From contig NZ_CP036269.1 in the NCBI RefSeq assembly GCF_007744675.1, positions 248,001 through 312,000 on the forward strand: a stretch of DNA of 64,000 nt. Reading direction: 5' to 3'. The stretch is from Gimesia alba. Lineage in GTDB: Bacteria; Planctomycetota; Planctomycetia; Planctomycetales; Planctomycetaceae. A program made the translations under genes and the position numbers. Positions 15,401 to 22,552 of this stretch are shown here, in pieces (the stretch's first letter is position 1; each line of letters starts with the position of its first letter). Under the pieces are notes generated by a model. That model searched no databases. It was given only the letters and a program-made list of their open reading frames with translations, and was not told the origin of the DNA.

Positions 15401-16117
15401 GTCGCCATTCTGACGGAAGAAGGTGAAGTGCATACCGGCTTCATTCTTTCCGAAACCGATGAGACGATTACACTCGGACTGGCGAAGGGGAAAAAGATCG
15501 ATATCGCGAAAGACGAAATCGATATCCGTAAGCCGATGAAGTCCAGTTCGATGCCCGAAGGGTTGATCAAAACGATCGCGCCGATCGAGTTTCTGGACTT
15601 GGTGGCATATCTGTCGAAGCAACGTCAGATCGCCGCTGTGAAAGATAAGGACGGCTGGATCAGTGCGAAGCAGAAAACGATCAAGCTGCGGAAGCACAAC
15701 GGATTTCAGGAAATCTCGCGCGATGCGGCGATCAAATTCGGTGGCAAATTCGGGAACAATACCTGGAACAAAGATGCGTACCTGTTTCTGACGGATGTGC
15801 CGGCGGAGTCGTTCGATTTCGCGTTCCATTCGGACCACGATACCGACTCGCCTTCCGTGACGATTCGCCTCGAACAGGATTCCGAAGTTCGTTCCATCTG
15901 GCTAAGGAATCGGGGCGGCCTGCAGGAACGCGCCAAAGGCCTGACCGTCTGGATTTCTTCTGATGGCACCAACTATGAAAAAGTCTGGACGGCCGACAAA
16001 GTCGCCCCGCAATGGATGGTCGAACTGCCCGAAGGAACCCGCGCGAAGTTCGTCAAGGTCGGCCTCGAAGGCAAGGGTACCCTGCACCTGCATCAAGCCG
16101 CGATTTACGGTAAATAA
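12410..16117 (+). CDS. SGNH domain fused to PVC-type dehydrogenase, HEAT repeats and cytochrome c
   Basis: 1235 residues. A signal peptide (about 1-21, ends TVRAAE) exports it. Residues 25-240 form an SGNH-like domain (VGNSLAERM, NGAHANEKG). Residues about 345-720 form the PVC-type membrane-bound dehydrogenase beta-propeller (VPEGFKVELFASE, VGPDGAIWFGDWCN). HEAT-like repeats follow. A class I cytochrome c motif CSACH lies at 951-955, then a domain ending in DLVAYLSKQR. About 150 further residues at the C-terminus resemble a discoidin/F5-F8-like sandwich. Such proteins are thought to oxidise sugars in the periplasm; the substrate is unknown. Monocistronic, with a terminator 46 bp after the stop. 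Confidence 0.88.
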   Translation: MRLCLVIAALTLSNLYSTVRAAEPFELKKNERIVAVGNSLAERMNLYGNFETLLHTRFPEKEIIFRNFGWPADEVGIQQRPSNYTAIDDPLEVYGPETFFCFFGFNESFAGDSKESLDAFVAKYRAYIAEQTKRFTKEGRKPRFVLISPIAFEATGNPLQPSGVKENKNLAAYTAAIKKLAKEDGHRFVDLFTDTKPLFDKEPGNQYTSNGAHANEKGDRVIGELLDASLFVSRHPLGTGTSQFELVRKWVNDKSWFHAQDYRMLNGWYVYGGRRTWDMETFPGEYQKIRKMVAVRDHYIWELAAGGVVPDQPDDSKTGEVFIPETMFGSRSDSFREMREPKELKYPTPEESIKMMTVPEGFKVELFASEREFPELANPNQIAFDNKGRLWVSCMANYPQWMPGAGRPSDRLLIFEDTDGDGRADKCTPFYDKLICPTGFEFWNGGVLVVDEPRILFLKDTDGDDKADLVEQIVDGIATDDTHHTVGAWEYSNGGLLHMLEGVALSTTLETPYGAFRNKDTAGCYTLDPRSLKFRHFRTPGYGNPWCLVFDKWGNGMVGDGTNAKQHWTSPLSGLEVNTRRTLEPNFDNQGMRPAVGNEFLISRHLPDAMQDQFIYACVINMHGMPRFNLRDQKDGAGFEGERVDDLLSSTDMIFRPVDPKVGPDGAIWFGDWCNALIGHMQYSQRDPNRDHKHGRVYRLVNTKKPLLKPVTQAGKSIEELLEQLQAYELRTRYRARRELWDRDQDQVLAAVSKWVDGVSDPMQLCEAMWVQESFRAVDPKLVDRILASDEYRARAAAIHVLVNEMDRQPKLMEYLAKAINDPHPRVRLEAVRGLSFFPSVEATELALKAADQKRDYWIDYTLEHTLHALKPAWEAAEKKPDFLANSSDAAKKYLDRYKKMTGPGGAAVKPLEMAESVESSPAKRKAAIRELAKLSGGNADRGQGVFKQVCSACHKIGDLGKKFGPDLSDIGQRVSKIEMMTSILMPNDKISKGYETVAILTEEGEVHTGFILSETDETITLGLAKGKKIDIAKDEIDIRKPMKSSSMPEGLIKTIAPIEFLDLVAYLSKQRQIAAVKDKDGWISAKQKTIKLRKHNGFQEISRDAAIKFGGKFGNNTWNKDAYLFLTDVPAESFDFAFHSDHDTDSPSVTIRLEQDSEVRSIWLRNRGGLQERAKGLTVWISSDGTNYEKVWTADKVAPQWMVELPEGTRAKFVKVGLEGKGTLHLHQAAIYGK

Positions 16118-16162
16118 ACTGAACCGCCCGCAAGGCCGCGATAGTAATCGTTGAGCAAGAAA

Positions 16163-16198
16163 CACCCCTGAACTGAGAAATCGATCAGGGGTGCTTTT
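16163..16198 (+). terminator. Terminator of the SGNH-dehydrogenase gene
   Basis: CACCCCTGA (16163-16171) pairs with TCAGGGGTG (16185-16193), followed by CTTTT. The loop ACTGAGAAATCGA is nearly the same as in the Ro60 terminator. Confidence 0.85.
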
Positions 16199-16277
16199 GC
16201 CCCCTTTTGTCTTCTGCCTCCTGTTTGTCGGCTCTGATAGAACAAGAGAGGCTATGGTTTAATGTGTTGCGCCTGCT

Positions 16278-17174
16278 CTAGAACTCGCCGACGACTTCAC
16301 CATTAGAGCGGGTTGAGAGGCTCAGGAAGGTGGGGTAGTCAAGACTGGTCGAGAGAAAACGGACGGCACCGTCTCCCATCAGGAAATGCGTGCCTCCCGT
16401 GTGCCAGCTCCAGAAGGAGAGAACACTCTGGTTTGTATCAGGTGGCAGATCGGGCGGCGCCAGTCCGCGTTCGGTGGCAATGTATTGTTCGCATTCCGTT
16501 CCGCCGCAGATGGGCCAGCCCCAACCCCAGTCTGAAGGAATTCCTCGCTCGCCCACCAGAAACGTTGTGGAGAGACCATCGGTCACATCTCCGAATCGGG
16601 TTCGGCTTTTGGTATAGAGGGTTCCGTCGCCGTTGAGAATGCCATTAAACGGACACGTGCCAGAACTGCTTTCCTTGCTCCCGCTGACGCCCAGGTAGTC
16701 GGAGGGGTAGAGACGGCCTGTATTGTAGGAGTTGGGAGTGGGACCTGTTGGGCCTGAAAGGAGTTGAATTTGCGAATTGGGATCGCTCGGGCAGGTCACA
16801 ATCGGGAGCAGAATCGAACTGGGATCTGGTAATCCGGCGGTCTGCTGATTGATGATGTACTGGGCACAGTCAGTATGTTCAAAATCAATGGTGTCATAGA
16901 CGTTGGCCTGATCGATGAAGGGGAGCAGGTGGGCCACGAAGCCCCAGGCCAGACCGGTTCCCCGCAAACTTCCCGGTGGCAAAACCTGGTGAGTGCTATG
17001 ATAGTTGTGCAGCGCCAGTCCGTATTGCTTGAGATTATTCTTACACTGTGACCGTCTCGCCGCTTCCCGCGCCTGTTGCACAGCAGGCAGAAGCAATGCG
17101 ATCAAAATCGCGATGACCGCAATGACCACCAGCAATTCAATGAGTGTAAATCCGCGGGATTTGCGATGGTTCAT
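16278..17174 (-). CDS. DUF1559 pseudopilin-like protein
   Basis: 298 residues. Starts [21 protein letters not shown], the type IV prepilin cleavage motif (G/FTLIE) and hydrophobic helix, followed by [29 protein letters not shown]. The C-terminal block [18 protein letters not shown] is the H-x9-DG hallmark of the planctomycete family, and the protein ends GEVVGEF. Processed by prepilin peptidase and probably surface-exposed; exact role unknown. Its ATG lies 3 bp after the stop of a lipoprotein gene, so the two form an operon. Confidence 0.92.
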   Translation of the reverse strand: MNHRKSRGFTLIELLVVIAVIAILIALLLPAVQQAREAARRSQCKNNLKQYGLALHNYHSTHQVLPPGSLRGTGLAWGFVAHLLPFIDQANVYDTIDFEHTDCAQYIINQQTAGLPDPSSILLPIVTCPSDPNSQIQLLSGPTGPTPNSYNTGRLYPSDYLGVSGSKESSSGTCPFNGILNGDGTLYTKSRTRFGDVTDGLSTTFLVGERGIPSDWGWGWPICGGTECEQYIATERGLAPPDLPPDTNQSVLSFWSWHTGGTHFLMGDGAVRFLSTSLDYPTFLSLSTRSNGEVVGEF

Positions 17175-17177
17175 TCG

Positions 17178-17639
17178 TTACTTTCCCGCTTGTTCAAGAG
17201 TTTCAGAGGGGATTTGCGAAGTCGCATCCAGTGTGAAATCGGAGTTGATTTCCTGCTCCTGATCCGGGGAGGGAACCGTTCTCTGGAAGCGCCACCTCTG
17301 CGGCAATACTTTTTGTGCAGAGGCCCCCTTGCGCAGTGGAACATGCCTTTCAATGAGGACCGAGTATTCTCCGGGGAACGGCCCATTTTCTTTTGTGAAC
17401 GAATATGTTCCCTGCTTGACCCGTCCTGATGTGACCGGCAAGTTTGTTTCTGATGATGCCGGACGAAAAGAGATCGTGCCCTGAAAATCCTGAAGGCCTT
17501 CAATCTTTCCGGAGAATGACATCCGCCCTGTCTCCTCACCGCAGCCGGCACAAAACAGGCTCAGCAATCCACAGAGAAAAACGGTGGAATAACAATGAAC
17601 GCCACGATGCCTGTCGAAGGCCAGATCATTGTTTTCCAT
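17178..17639 (-). CDS. Lipoprotein partner of the DUF1559 gene
   Basis: 153 residues from ATG 17639; the open frame extends to 17720 but the signal peptide fits the later start. The N-terminus has a hydrophobic helix and lipobox LFCAGC, so it is exported and lipidated. The mature part (MSFSGKIEGLQDFQGTISFRP..., VTSGRVKQGTYSFTKENGP, PGEYSVLI) looks like the Ig-like, carboxypeptidase-regulatory type fold found next to many DUF1559 genes. It precedes the DUF1559 gene by 3 bp. Confidence 0.75.
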   Translation of the reverse strand: MENNDLAFDRHRGVHCYSTVFLCGLLSLFCAGCGEETGRMSFSGKIEGLQDFQGTISFRPASSETNLPVTSGRVKQGTYSFTKENGPFPGEYSVLIERHVPLRKGASAQKVLPQRWRFQRTVPSPDQEQEINSDFTLDATSQIPSETLEQAGK

Positions 17640-17830
17640 TTCATGCCCTAAGCTTATCGTCCCACGTTTTTCACGGTGAAGCTGTGGAAATGCCCATTGA
17701 GAGTTTTTCGGATCGTCCAATCATATAAGTGTATATACATGTTACTGGGCAGAACAGTCAGGTCAAGCGACCTGAGTTTTGACGTCGTCCCTGCGGAATT
17801 CTGGCATGGCGTTGAGTGTCAGCCGCGATT

Positions 17831-17860
17831 AAAAGGTGCCATTCGTCGCTGACACCTTTT
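17831..17860. terminator. Terminator of ppk2
   Basis: AAAAGGTG (17831-17838) pairs with CACCTTTT (17853-17860). On the minus strand the hairpin follows the ppk2 stop by 18 bp. Confidence 0.7.
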
Positions 17861-17878
17861 TCTCTCTTAAGTAGAATC

Positions 17879-18916
17879 TTAATCGATTCCCAGTGCAGAG
17901 CGATGGAAACGCATCACGATATTCGGATCGGGAATGAGTGAGATCTGAGACTCGTCTTTCCCTGCGTAATCCAGCAAAGACAGGACATAGCGGATGCTTT
18001 CCAGTCTGGCGAACTTTTTCTTGTTTGCCTGCACGATAATCCAGGGGCTGAAACTGGTATGTGTCCGTCCAAACATGGACTCCTTGTATTTGGTGTATTC
18101 TTCCCATAACGTCTGGGCTTGCTGATCAAGCGGGCTGAACTTCCACTGTTTGAGCGGATTCGTCCGTCGCGATTCAAACCGGGCGAGCTGGATTTCTTTC
18201 GAGATGGAAAACCAGAATTTTACCAGTTGTACGCCATCTTCCATTAACATATGTTCGAATTCGGGAACCTGGCGCATAAATTGTTCGTATTGTTCGGGCG
18301 AACAAAATCCATTCACAGGCTCGACAACCGCCCGGTTGTACCAGCTGCGGTCGAATAAGACGATTTCTCCGGGGTTCGGAAGATGTCGAATGTACCGCTG
18401 GAAATACCACTGCCCCGTTTCTTCCTGAGTTGGCTTGGGAAGCGCAACTACACGCATCGCCCGCGGGTTGAGATGCTCAATGAAGCGGCGGATTGTTCCC
18501 CCTTTTCCTGCGGCATCGCGACCTTCAAAAATAATCGCGACCCGCTTACCTGTTTCCTGAACCCAGCGCTGCATTTTTACGAGTTCGATTTGAAGATATT
18601 CCAAGTCGAATTCGTATTTGATTGATCGTTTGATCTTCCCCACGCTGACCTTCTTCGACCGCAACAGTTGGATAAACTCGCGCGAAGAGTGTAGATCGGA
18701 TAATTCGTCCTGCAGCAGAACGTTCTCGGGAATTGGCATCACATCGGCACTCTCAAGTGCTTCAGCAAGAATCGAAACCAAATCCGTCTTTGAAAGTTCC
18801 GAGTCAGCCTTGATCAGAAACTGGGAGCCTTCACCTTTATCCGTATTTTTGGATAAGGTGCCATTGCCAGATGTGGGACTGTCCTTAACGGCAGTCTGTG
18901 ATTGATTTGCCATCAT
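17879..18916 (-). CDS. ppk2: Polyphosphate kinase 2
   Basis: 345 residues; ATG at 18916, or the next codon at 18913, after a weak AGCAGG. The core has Walker A GRDAAGKGG, the motif TQEETGQWYFQRYIRHLP and the Walker B/lid region VLFDRSWYNRAVVEPVNGF, all of PPK2. The enzyme moves phosphate between polyphosphate and nucleotides in the cytoplasm. About 70 residues at the N-terminus are low-similarity and charged. The gene is alone between hcp and a terminator. Confidence 0.93.
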   Translation of the reverse strand: MMANQSQTAVKDSPTSGNGTLSKNTDKGEGSQFLIKADSELSKTDLVSILAEALESADVMPIPENVLLQDELSDLHSSREFIQLLRSKKVSVGKIKRSIKYEFDLEYLQIELVKMQRWVQETGKRVAIIFEGRDAAGKGGTIRRFIEHLNPRAMRVVALPKPTQEETGQWYFQRYIRHLPNPGEIVLFDRSWYNRAVVEPVNGFCSPEQYEQFMRQVPEFEHMLMEDGVQLVKFWFSISKEIQLARFESRRTNPLKQWKFSPLDQQAQTLWEEYTKYKESMFGRTHTSFSPWIIVQANKKKFARLESIRYVLSLLDYAGKDESQISLIPDPNIVMRFHRSALGID

Positions 18917-19013
18917 TTACCTGCTTGCTAACGGTTCCTGAGAATCAACAAAGAATGAGTTTGCTATTTGGCATTCTGAGTGAAAAGAAGTTCTGAAGTA
19001 CTTCCCTTTATAC

Positions 19014-20303
19014 TCAATTTGCGCTTAATTGAAACAATTCTTTTGGAGGTTCCGCTTCGATCAGCTTGAGATCAAATTTCTCCTGCAGGATCTGAAACAC
19101 GTTTGGCGTGATAAATGCCGGTGGCTCGGGACCAAGACGAATCCCTTTGATTCCGAGATGAAGCAGTGTAAGTAGAACGGCGACTGCCTTTTGTTCAAAC
19201 CAGGAAATGACAAGTGTCAACGGGAGATCGTTCACACCGCACTCAAACGATTCTGCTAACGCCGATGCTACTTTTATCGCTCCGTAAGCGTCGTTGCATT
19301 GACCCATGTCGAGTAGTCGTGGCAAGCCCGCCACAGTTCCGTAGTCATAATCGCGAATGCGGAATTTCCCACAACCCAAAGTCAGGATGACCGATTCCTG
19401 CGGTGCCTGCTGTGCAACTTGTGTGAAGTAGTTTCTCCCCGATTCCGCGCCGTCGCAGCCACCAATCAGATAGAAGTGTTTGATTTCTCCCGATTTGACC
19501 GCATCGATGATCTTGTCGGCAATTCCCAGAATCACACCATGATGAAAACCAATCGTCGACTCTCCGACCTGCTGTTCCGCCAGGGGTGCGCATTCAAGCG
19601 CTTTCTGGATGACCGGAGCAAAATCATTGTCCGGCACGCGAGTCCCTCCCGGAACTGCTGTAATTCGCGTTGTAAATAAACGGTCAGCGTACGATTCCCA
19701 CGGAATCAGTACACAGTTCGTCGTCGCCACAACGGGGCCGGAGAACTGGGTGAACTCTAATTGTTGATTCTGCCAGGCTGTCCCGAAATGCCCCGCCAGA
19801 TGCGCATGTTTTTTGAGTTCCGGATAACTGTGAGCGGGCAACATTTCTCCATGAGTATAGACATTGATCCCCATGCCTTTTGTCTGTTCCAGTAGATCGG
19901 AAAGGTCGAGAAGATCATGGCCGGTCACCAGAATTCCCGGTCCCGCTTTCGTGCCTTCATGCACGGTCGTCGGTTCCGGAGTTCCAAACTTTTCCGCATG
20001 CCCTTCATCCAGCATCTGCATGACCCGCAAATTCATGCGGCCACATTCCAACACGAGTTCCAGCAAAGACTCAAGATCAAAATTGACATTCGTCATCGTG
20101 GCGAAGAGCGCTTCTTCTATAAAAGCGCTGACCTCATCATCAGTCTTTCCCAGGCGGCGGGCATGGTTTGCGTATGCAGCCATCCCTTTGACCCCATACA
20201 ACAGTGTTTCCTGTAACGATTGCATGTCGGGATCTTTGCCACAGACTCCGATATCTGTGCAACCGGTTCCCTGGGATGTTTGCTCGCATTGATTACAGAA
20301 CAT
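19014..20303 (-). CDS. hcp: Hybrid cluster protein (hydroxylamine/NO reductase), short form
   Basis: 429 residues. The N-terminal cluster is C3-x2-C6-x8-C15-x5-C21 for a [4Fe-4S] centre. The hybrid-cluster ligands appear in VTGHD, TTNCVLIP, GGCDGAES, LGCGKF and SWFEQKAV. It is about 120 residues shorter than the enterobacterial enzyme, fitting the short (class III-like) form that lacks part of the first helical domain. It reduces nitric oxide and hydroxylamine under nitrosative stress. GGAG precedes the ATG. The promoter overlaps that of a divergent protoglobin gene, suggesting shared control. Confidence 0.93.
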   Translation of the reverse strand: MFCNQCEQTSQGTGCTDIGVCGKDPDMQSLQETLLYGVKGMAAYANHARRLGKTDDEVSAFIEEALFATMTNVNFDLESLLELVLECGRMNLRVMQMLDEGHAEKFGTPEPTTVHEGTKAGPGILVTGHDLLDLSDLLEQTKGMGINVYTHGEMLPAHSYPELKKHAHLAGHFGTAWQNQQLEFTQFSGPVVATTNCVLIPWESYADRLFTTRITAVPGGTRVPDNDFAPVIQKALECAPLAEQQVGESTIGFHHGVILGIADKIIDAVKSGEIKHFYLIGGCDGAESGRNYFTQVAQQAPQESVILTLGCGKFRIRDYDYGTVAGLPRLLDMGQCNDAYGAIKVASALAESFECGVNDLPLTLVISWFEQKAVAVLLTLLHLGIKGIRLGPEPPAFITPNVFQILQEKFDLKLIEAEPPKELFQLSAN

Positions 20304-20380
20304 GGTAACTCCTCTCTGCCGGGCGTGGGATTGTCATAACATTGATTGTCAGTTTTAGAATGTGTTTTCTCTTTCGTGAG

Positions 20381-20410
20381 ATCATAAACGGGGCTATAAT
20401 AGGATGTCAA
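20381..20410 (-). promoter_or_regulatory. Promoter of hcp
   Basis: On the minus strand TTGACA (20410-20405), an 18-bp spacer and TATGAT (20386-20381). Both boxes are near consensus. The predicted start is near 20373, giving a 70-nt leader. Confidence 0.6.
20395..20400 (+). promoter_or_regulatory. Likely -10 box of the protoglobin gene
   Basis: Perfect TATAAT on the plus strand, with a weak -35. It lies inside the hcp promoter, so the two divergent promoters overlap and could be controlled by one regulator. A GATGTC direct repeat (20403-20408 and 20417-20422) follows. Confidence 0.45.
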
Positions 20411-20446
20411 GATCTAGATGTCCAAATTAAGAAAAGGTAATACAGA

Positions 20447-21052
20447 ATGGACCATATTGATGAGTCACTTCTTGAGAGTGATCTTGTTTATCGATTTGAG
20501 TATTTCAAAGACTTCATCGGTTTTAGTGAAAACGATGTGATTGCGATCCGGAGTACGATTGCTCAACTGGCACCACACATCGGCAAGTTAGTTGATGCGA
20601 CTTACGAGAAATTGCTCAGTTATGACGCAACGGCTCGTCACTTTGTCCCACGTCAACATGGCTATGAGGGCGCTGTTCCCGATTCATTGGATTCTCTTTC
20701 GGATCAGAGTGCCCAGATCAAATTTCGGAAAGACCACCTGCAGAGATATTTCATGCAGCTTCTGGGGCATGCCTATGATTCGAAAATCGTCCTTTATCTG
20801 GACATGGTAGGGAAGATTCATACTCCCAAGGCGGGGAATCAACAGATCGATGTTCCCCTGATTCAAATGAATGTGCTGCTCGGTCTTATCTCAGATAAAT
20901 TAACCGAGACTTTGCTGGAGCTGGATCTTGCCCCTGATCAGAAAATCGCTGCGCTGCGTGCATTTAATAAACTGCTCTGGATCCAGAATGACTTTATTTC
21001 CCGTCATTATGTCACAATTCCCGAGGCAGTCTCTAGCGATGAGGCAGTATAA
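20447..21052 (+). CDS. Protoglobin / globin-sensor-like heme protein
   Basis: 201 residues, the usual size of a stand-alone protoglobin. The segments YRFEYFKDFIGFSENDV, YEKLLSYDATARHF and RKDHLQRYFMQLL match the protoglobin fold. The proximal heme ligand is probably His125 in MVGKIHTP. No output domain follows, so it is a carrier, oxidase or NO-binding protein rather than a chemotaxis sensor. It is divergent from hcp, with overlapping promoters, pointing to nitric oxide or oxygen metabolism. Cytoplasmic. Confidence 0.85.
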   Translation: MDHIDESLLESDLVYRFEYFKDFIGFSENDVIAIRSTIAQLAPHIGKLVDATYEKLLSYDATARHFVPRQHGYEGAVPDSLDSLSDQSAQIKFRKDHLQRYFMQLLGHAYDSKIVLYLDMVGKIHTPKAGNQQIDVPLIQMNVLLGLISDKLTETLLELDLAPDQKIAALRAFNKLLWIQNDFISRHYVTIPEAVSSDEAV

Positions 21053-21221
21053 AGGCGTCAGAGAAGACGGCTTTTTGCCCTTTGAAATAATCGCCACGAA
21101 TATCTGAAAAACAGTTCTTTTGTACATTGATTTTCTGAGTATGATACCTCAACATGCTGTCACTCGTTCAGATCACCAATTCTGAATATGCCCCCCAAAA
21201 ACATCCTCACTAGAGGGCATC

Positions 21222-21623
21222 TCAAAACCTTTTTAATAGTGTAAATAAACACCCAAGAATTACAAAGCTTTCGTAGAGGTAATCGTGATATTCCCAGCGC
21301 GTGACAATGCGACGATAGTTGTGGAGCCAGGCAATACTGCGTTCCACAATCCAACGTCGTTTGAAGCGTGGAAGCTTTCGACCATCTTGCGTCGGCGGTT
21401 TGACTCTCGATTTTCGATGCGGGCAGATCAGATCGATATTCTTTTCCATCAGCCGTTTGCGCAACGAGTCCGAATCGGCGGCTTTGTCATAAACAAGTCG
21501 CTCGGGTTGTCGATTTTGCAATGTGATTTTTTCAAGCAGCGGTTCGATCAGCTTGACTTCGCTACGACGGGCCGATTCTGTGTCGATCGCCACAGGTGTC
21601 CCGTGACGATCGACAAAAATCAT
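21222..21623 (-). CDS. IS5 transposase, C-terminal part (orfB)
   Basis: 133 residues in the listed frame, starting MIFVDRHGTPVAID. It carries the second catalytic Asp region (LVYDKAADSD) and the Glu in RRWIVERSIAWLHNYRRI. The frame continues upstream without its own good start (GPTRRGKGTKV precedes the ATG), so it is made by -1 frameshifting from orfA at the A7 run (21671-21677). The fusion would give the normal full transposase. Confidence 0.85.
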   Translation of the reverse strand: MIFVDRHGTPVAIDTESARRSEVKLIEPLLEKITLQNRQPERLVYDKAADSDSLRKRLMEKNIDLICPHRKSRVKPPTQDGRKLPRFKRRWIVERSIAWLHNYRRIVTRWEYHDYLYESFVILGCLFTLLKRF

Positions 21624-22066
21624 GACCTTTGTGCCTTTGCCACGACGAGTCGGGCCAACTCTTCTACCCCTTTTTTTGCCGAGGCAAAAGTGCCATCAGC
21701 AAAGGTTTCCGAGAAATCAATCTGGCCAGCATCATCCATTCGTTCCAAGATGATTTGCCAGGCAGATAAGAGCCGCCCTTCGATCGTCCATTGCTGGAAA
21801 CGTCGATGGCACGTCGCTTTTGAGGGATACTCTCTTGGTAAATCTTTCCATCGTGCTCCTGTCACCAAAATCCAGAGAATGCCTTCCAGGCAATCTCGTG
21901 GATGGGCTTTTGGACGTCCTCCCTTTTTGGAAGGGGGAGTCCAGGGAAACAGTTTTGCGACTAAAGACCATTGTTTATCGGTCAAAACGACCGGGCGTTC
22001 CGTCCTGGACGCTGTTTTTGTGGAAACCCGTTTTCGTTTGGGCCACCAGACCAGCGTCATATACAT
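21620..22066 (-). CDS. IS5 transposase, N-terminal part (orfA)
   Basis: 148 residues. Has the IS5-type N-terminus LTDKQWSLVAKLFP, GRPKAHPRDCLEGILWILVTGARWKDLP and the first catalytic Asp in FADGTFASAKKG. It ends by stop at 21620-21622, overlapping orfB. After GCA-AAA-AAA a -1 slip joins it to RGRRVGPTRRGKGTKVM of orfB, the expected IS5 sequence. Confidence 0.85.
   Translation of the reverse strand: MYMTLVWWPKRKRVSTKTASRTERPVVLTDKQWSLVAKLFPWTPPSKKGGRPKAHPRDCLEGILWILVTGARWKDLPREYPSKATCHRRFQQWTIEGRLLSAWQIILERMDDAGQIDFSETFADGTFASAKKGVEELARLVVAKAQRS
21671..21677 (-). other. Programmed -1 frameshift site of the IS
   Basis: A seven-A run on the coding strand (T7 on plus), followed by GGGG. It lies in the frame A-AAA-AAA required for tandem tRNA slippage. 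Confidence 0.7.
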
Positions 22067-22173
22067 AAGAAATTCTCCTTTCAGGAGAACACTTCATGCA
22101 AAAGACGCGCCAAACCGTTCACTTTTTTTGACGTTATGAGACAACCTCTAGTACCTTTGGAGTTAATTCATCT

Positions 22174-22488
22174 ATGATCGTAGTTCTATTAGACGCTGTT
22201 GCTCTCATCTTGCTTTTAAAAATTATGGACGACGCTGATGTCAGTTTATTTACTGCATTTTTCGTTGCGCTAGGCGCGTCAATTGGAACGATGGCCTTGG
22301 CTTTTGGTCTGGGAATGTTGATAGGAGTGGCCGGAATCGCTGTTGCCGCAGTCATCGTGGTCGCACTATTGGGTGTAGTTATCTCGGCGCTATTTGGAAT
22401 CGAAATCAAGCGGTCTTTTCTAATCGGTGGAATCTTCATGTTTATTCACATTGGTATCAGCATAGGTTTACAATTGTTATTCCGGTAG
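22174..22488 (+). CDS. Small integral membrane protein
   Basis: 104 residues, nearly all hydrophobic, with three to four helices (VVLLDAVALILLL, FFVALGASIGTMAL, GVAGIAVAAVIVVALLGVVI, GGIFMFIHIGISIGLQLL). No known family. It begins 26 bp from the IS end, so its original promoter region has been altered. Between two mobile elements, it may be a genuine small gene or the remnant of an operon. Confidence 0.55.
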   Translation: MIVVLLDAVALILLLKIMDDADVSLFTAFFVALGASIGTMALAFGLGMLIGVAGIAVAAVIVVALLGVVISALFGIEIKRSFLIGGIFMFIHIGISIGLQLLFR

Positions 22489-22492
22489 ACAT

Positions 22493-22514
22493 AAAAAGGG
22501 GTCAGGACTCTTTT
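22493..22514. repeat. Left 22-bp inverted repeat of the RAYT unit
   Basis: AAAAAGGGGTCAGGACTC followed by TTTT. It is the exact reverse complement of 23221-23242, and again of 23632-23653. Confidence 0.9.
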
Positions 22515-22552
22515 CTCTTTTCATTCTCACTGGTTTCTGCTAGACTTGGGGC

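Larger units (their letters stand above)
21213..22148 (-). mobile_element. IS5-family insertion sequence (IS427/IS1031-like)
   Basis: 936 bp. The ends are imperfect inverted repeats: left GAGGGCATCTCAAAAC, right (inverted) GAGGTTGTCTCATAAC. Both junctions read CTAG, consistent with a TA target duplication in YTAR sites. It holds two overlapping transposase frames and an A7 slippery site. It sits 26 bp upstream of a small membrane protein gene whose promoter it may have displaced. Confidence 0.85.

Noticed and set aside
15170-15838. 222-codon minus-strand open frame
   Set aside because: Shadow of the cytochrome region of the PVC dehydrogenase gene.
21285-22139. 284-codon open frame on the plus strand of the IS
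   Set aside because: Opposite strand of the transposase; catalytic motifs are on the minus strand.
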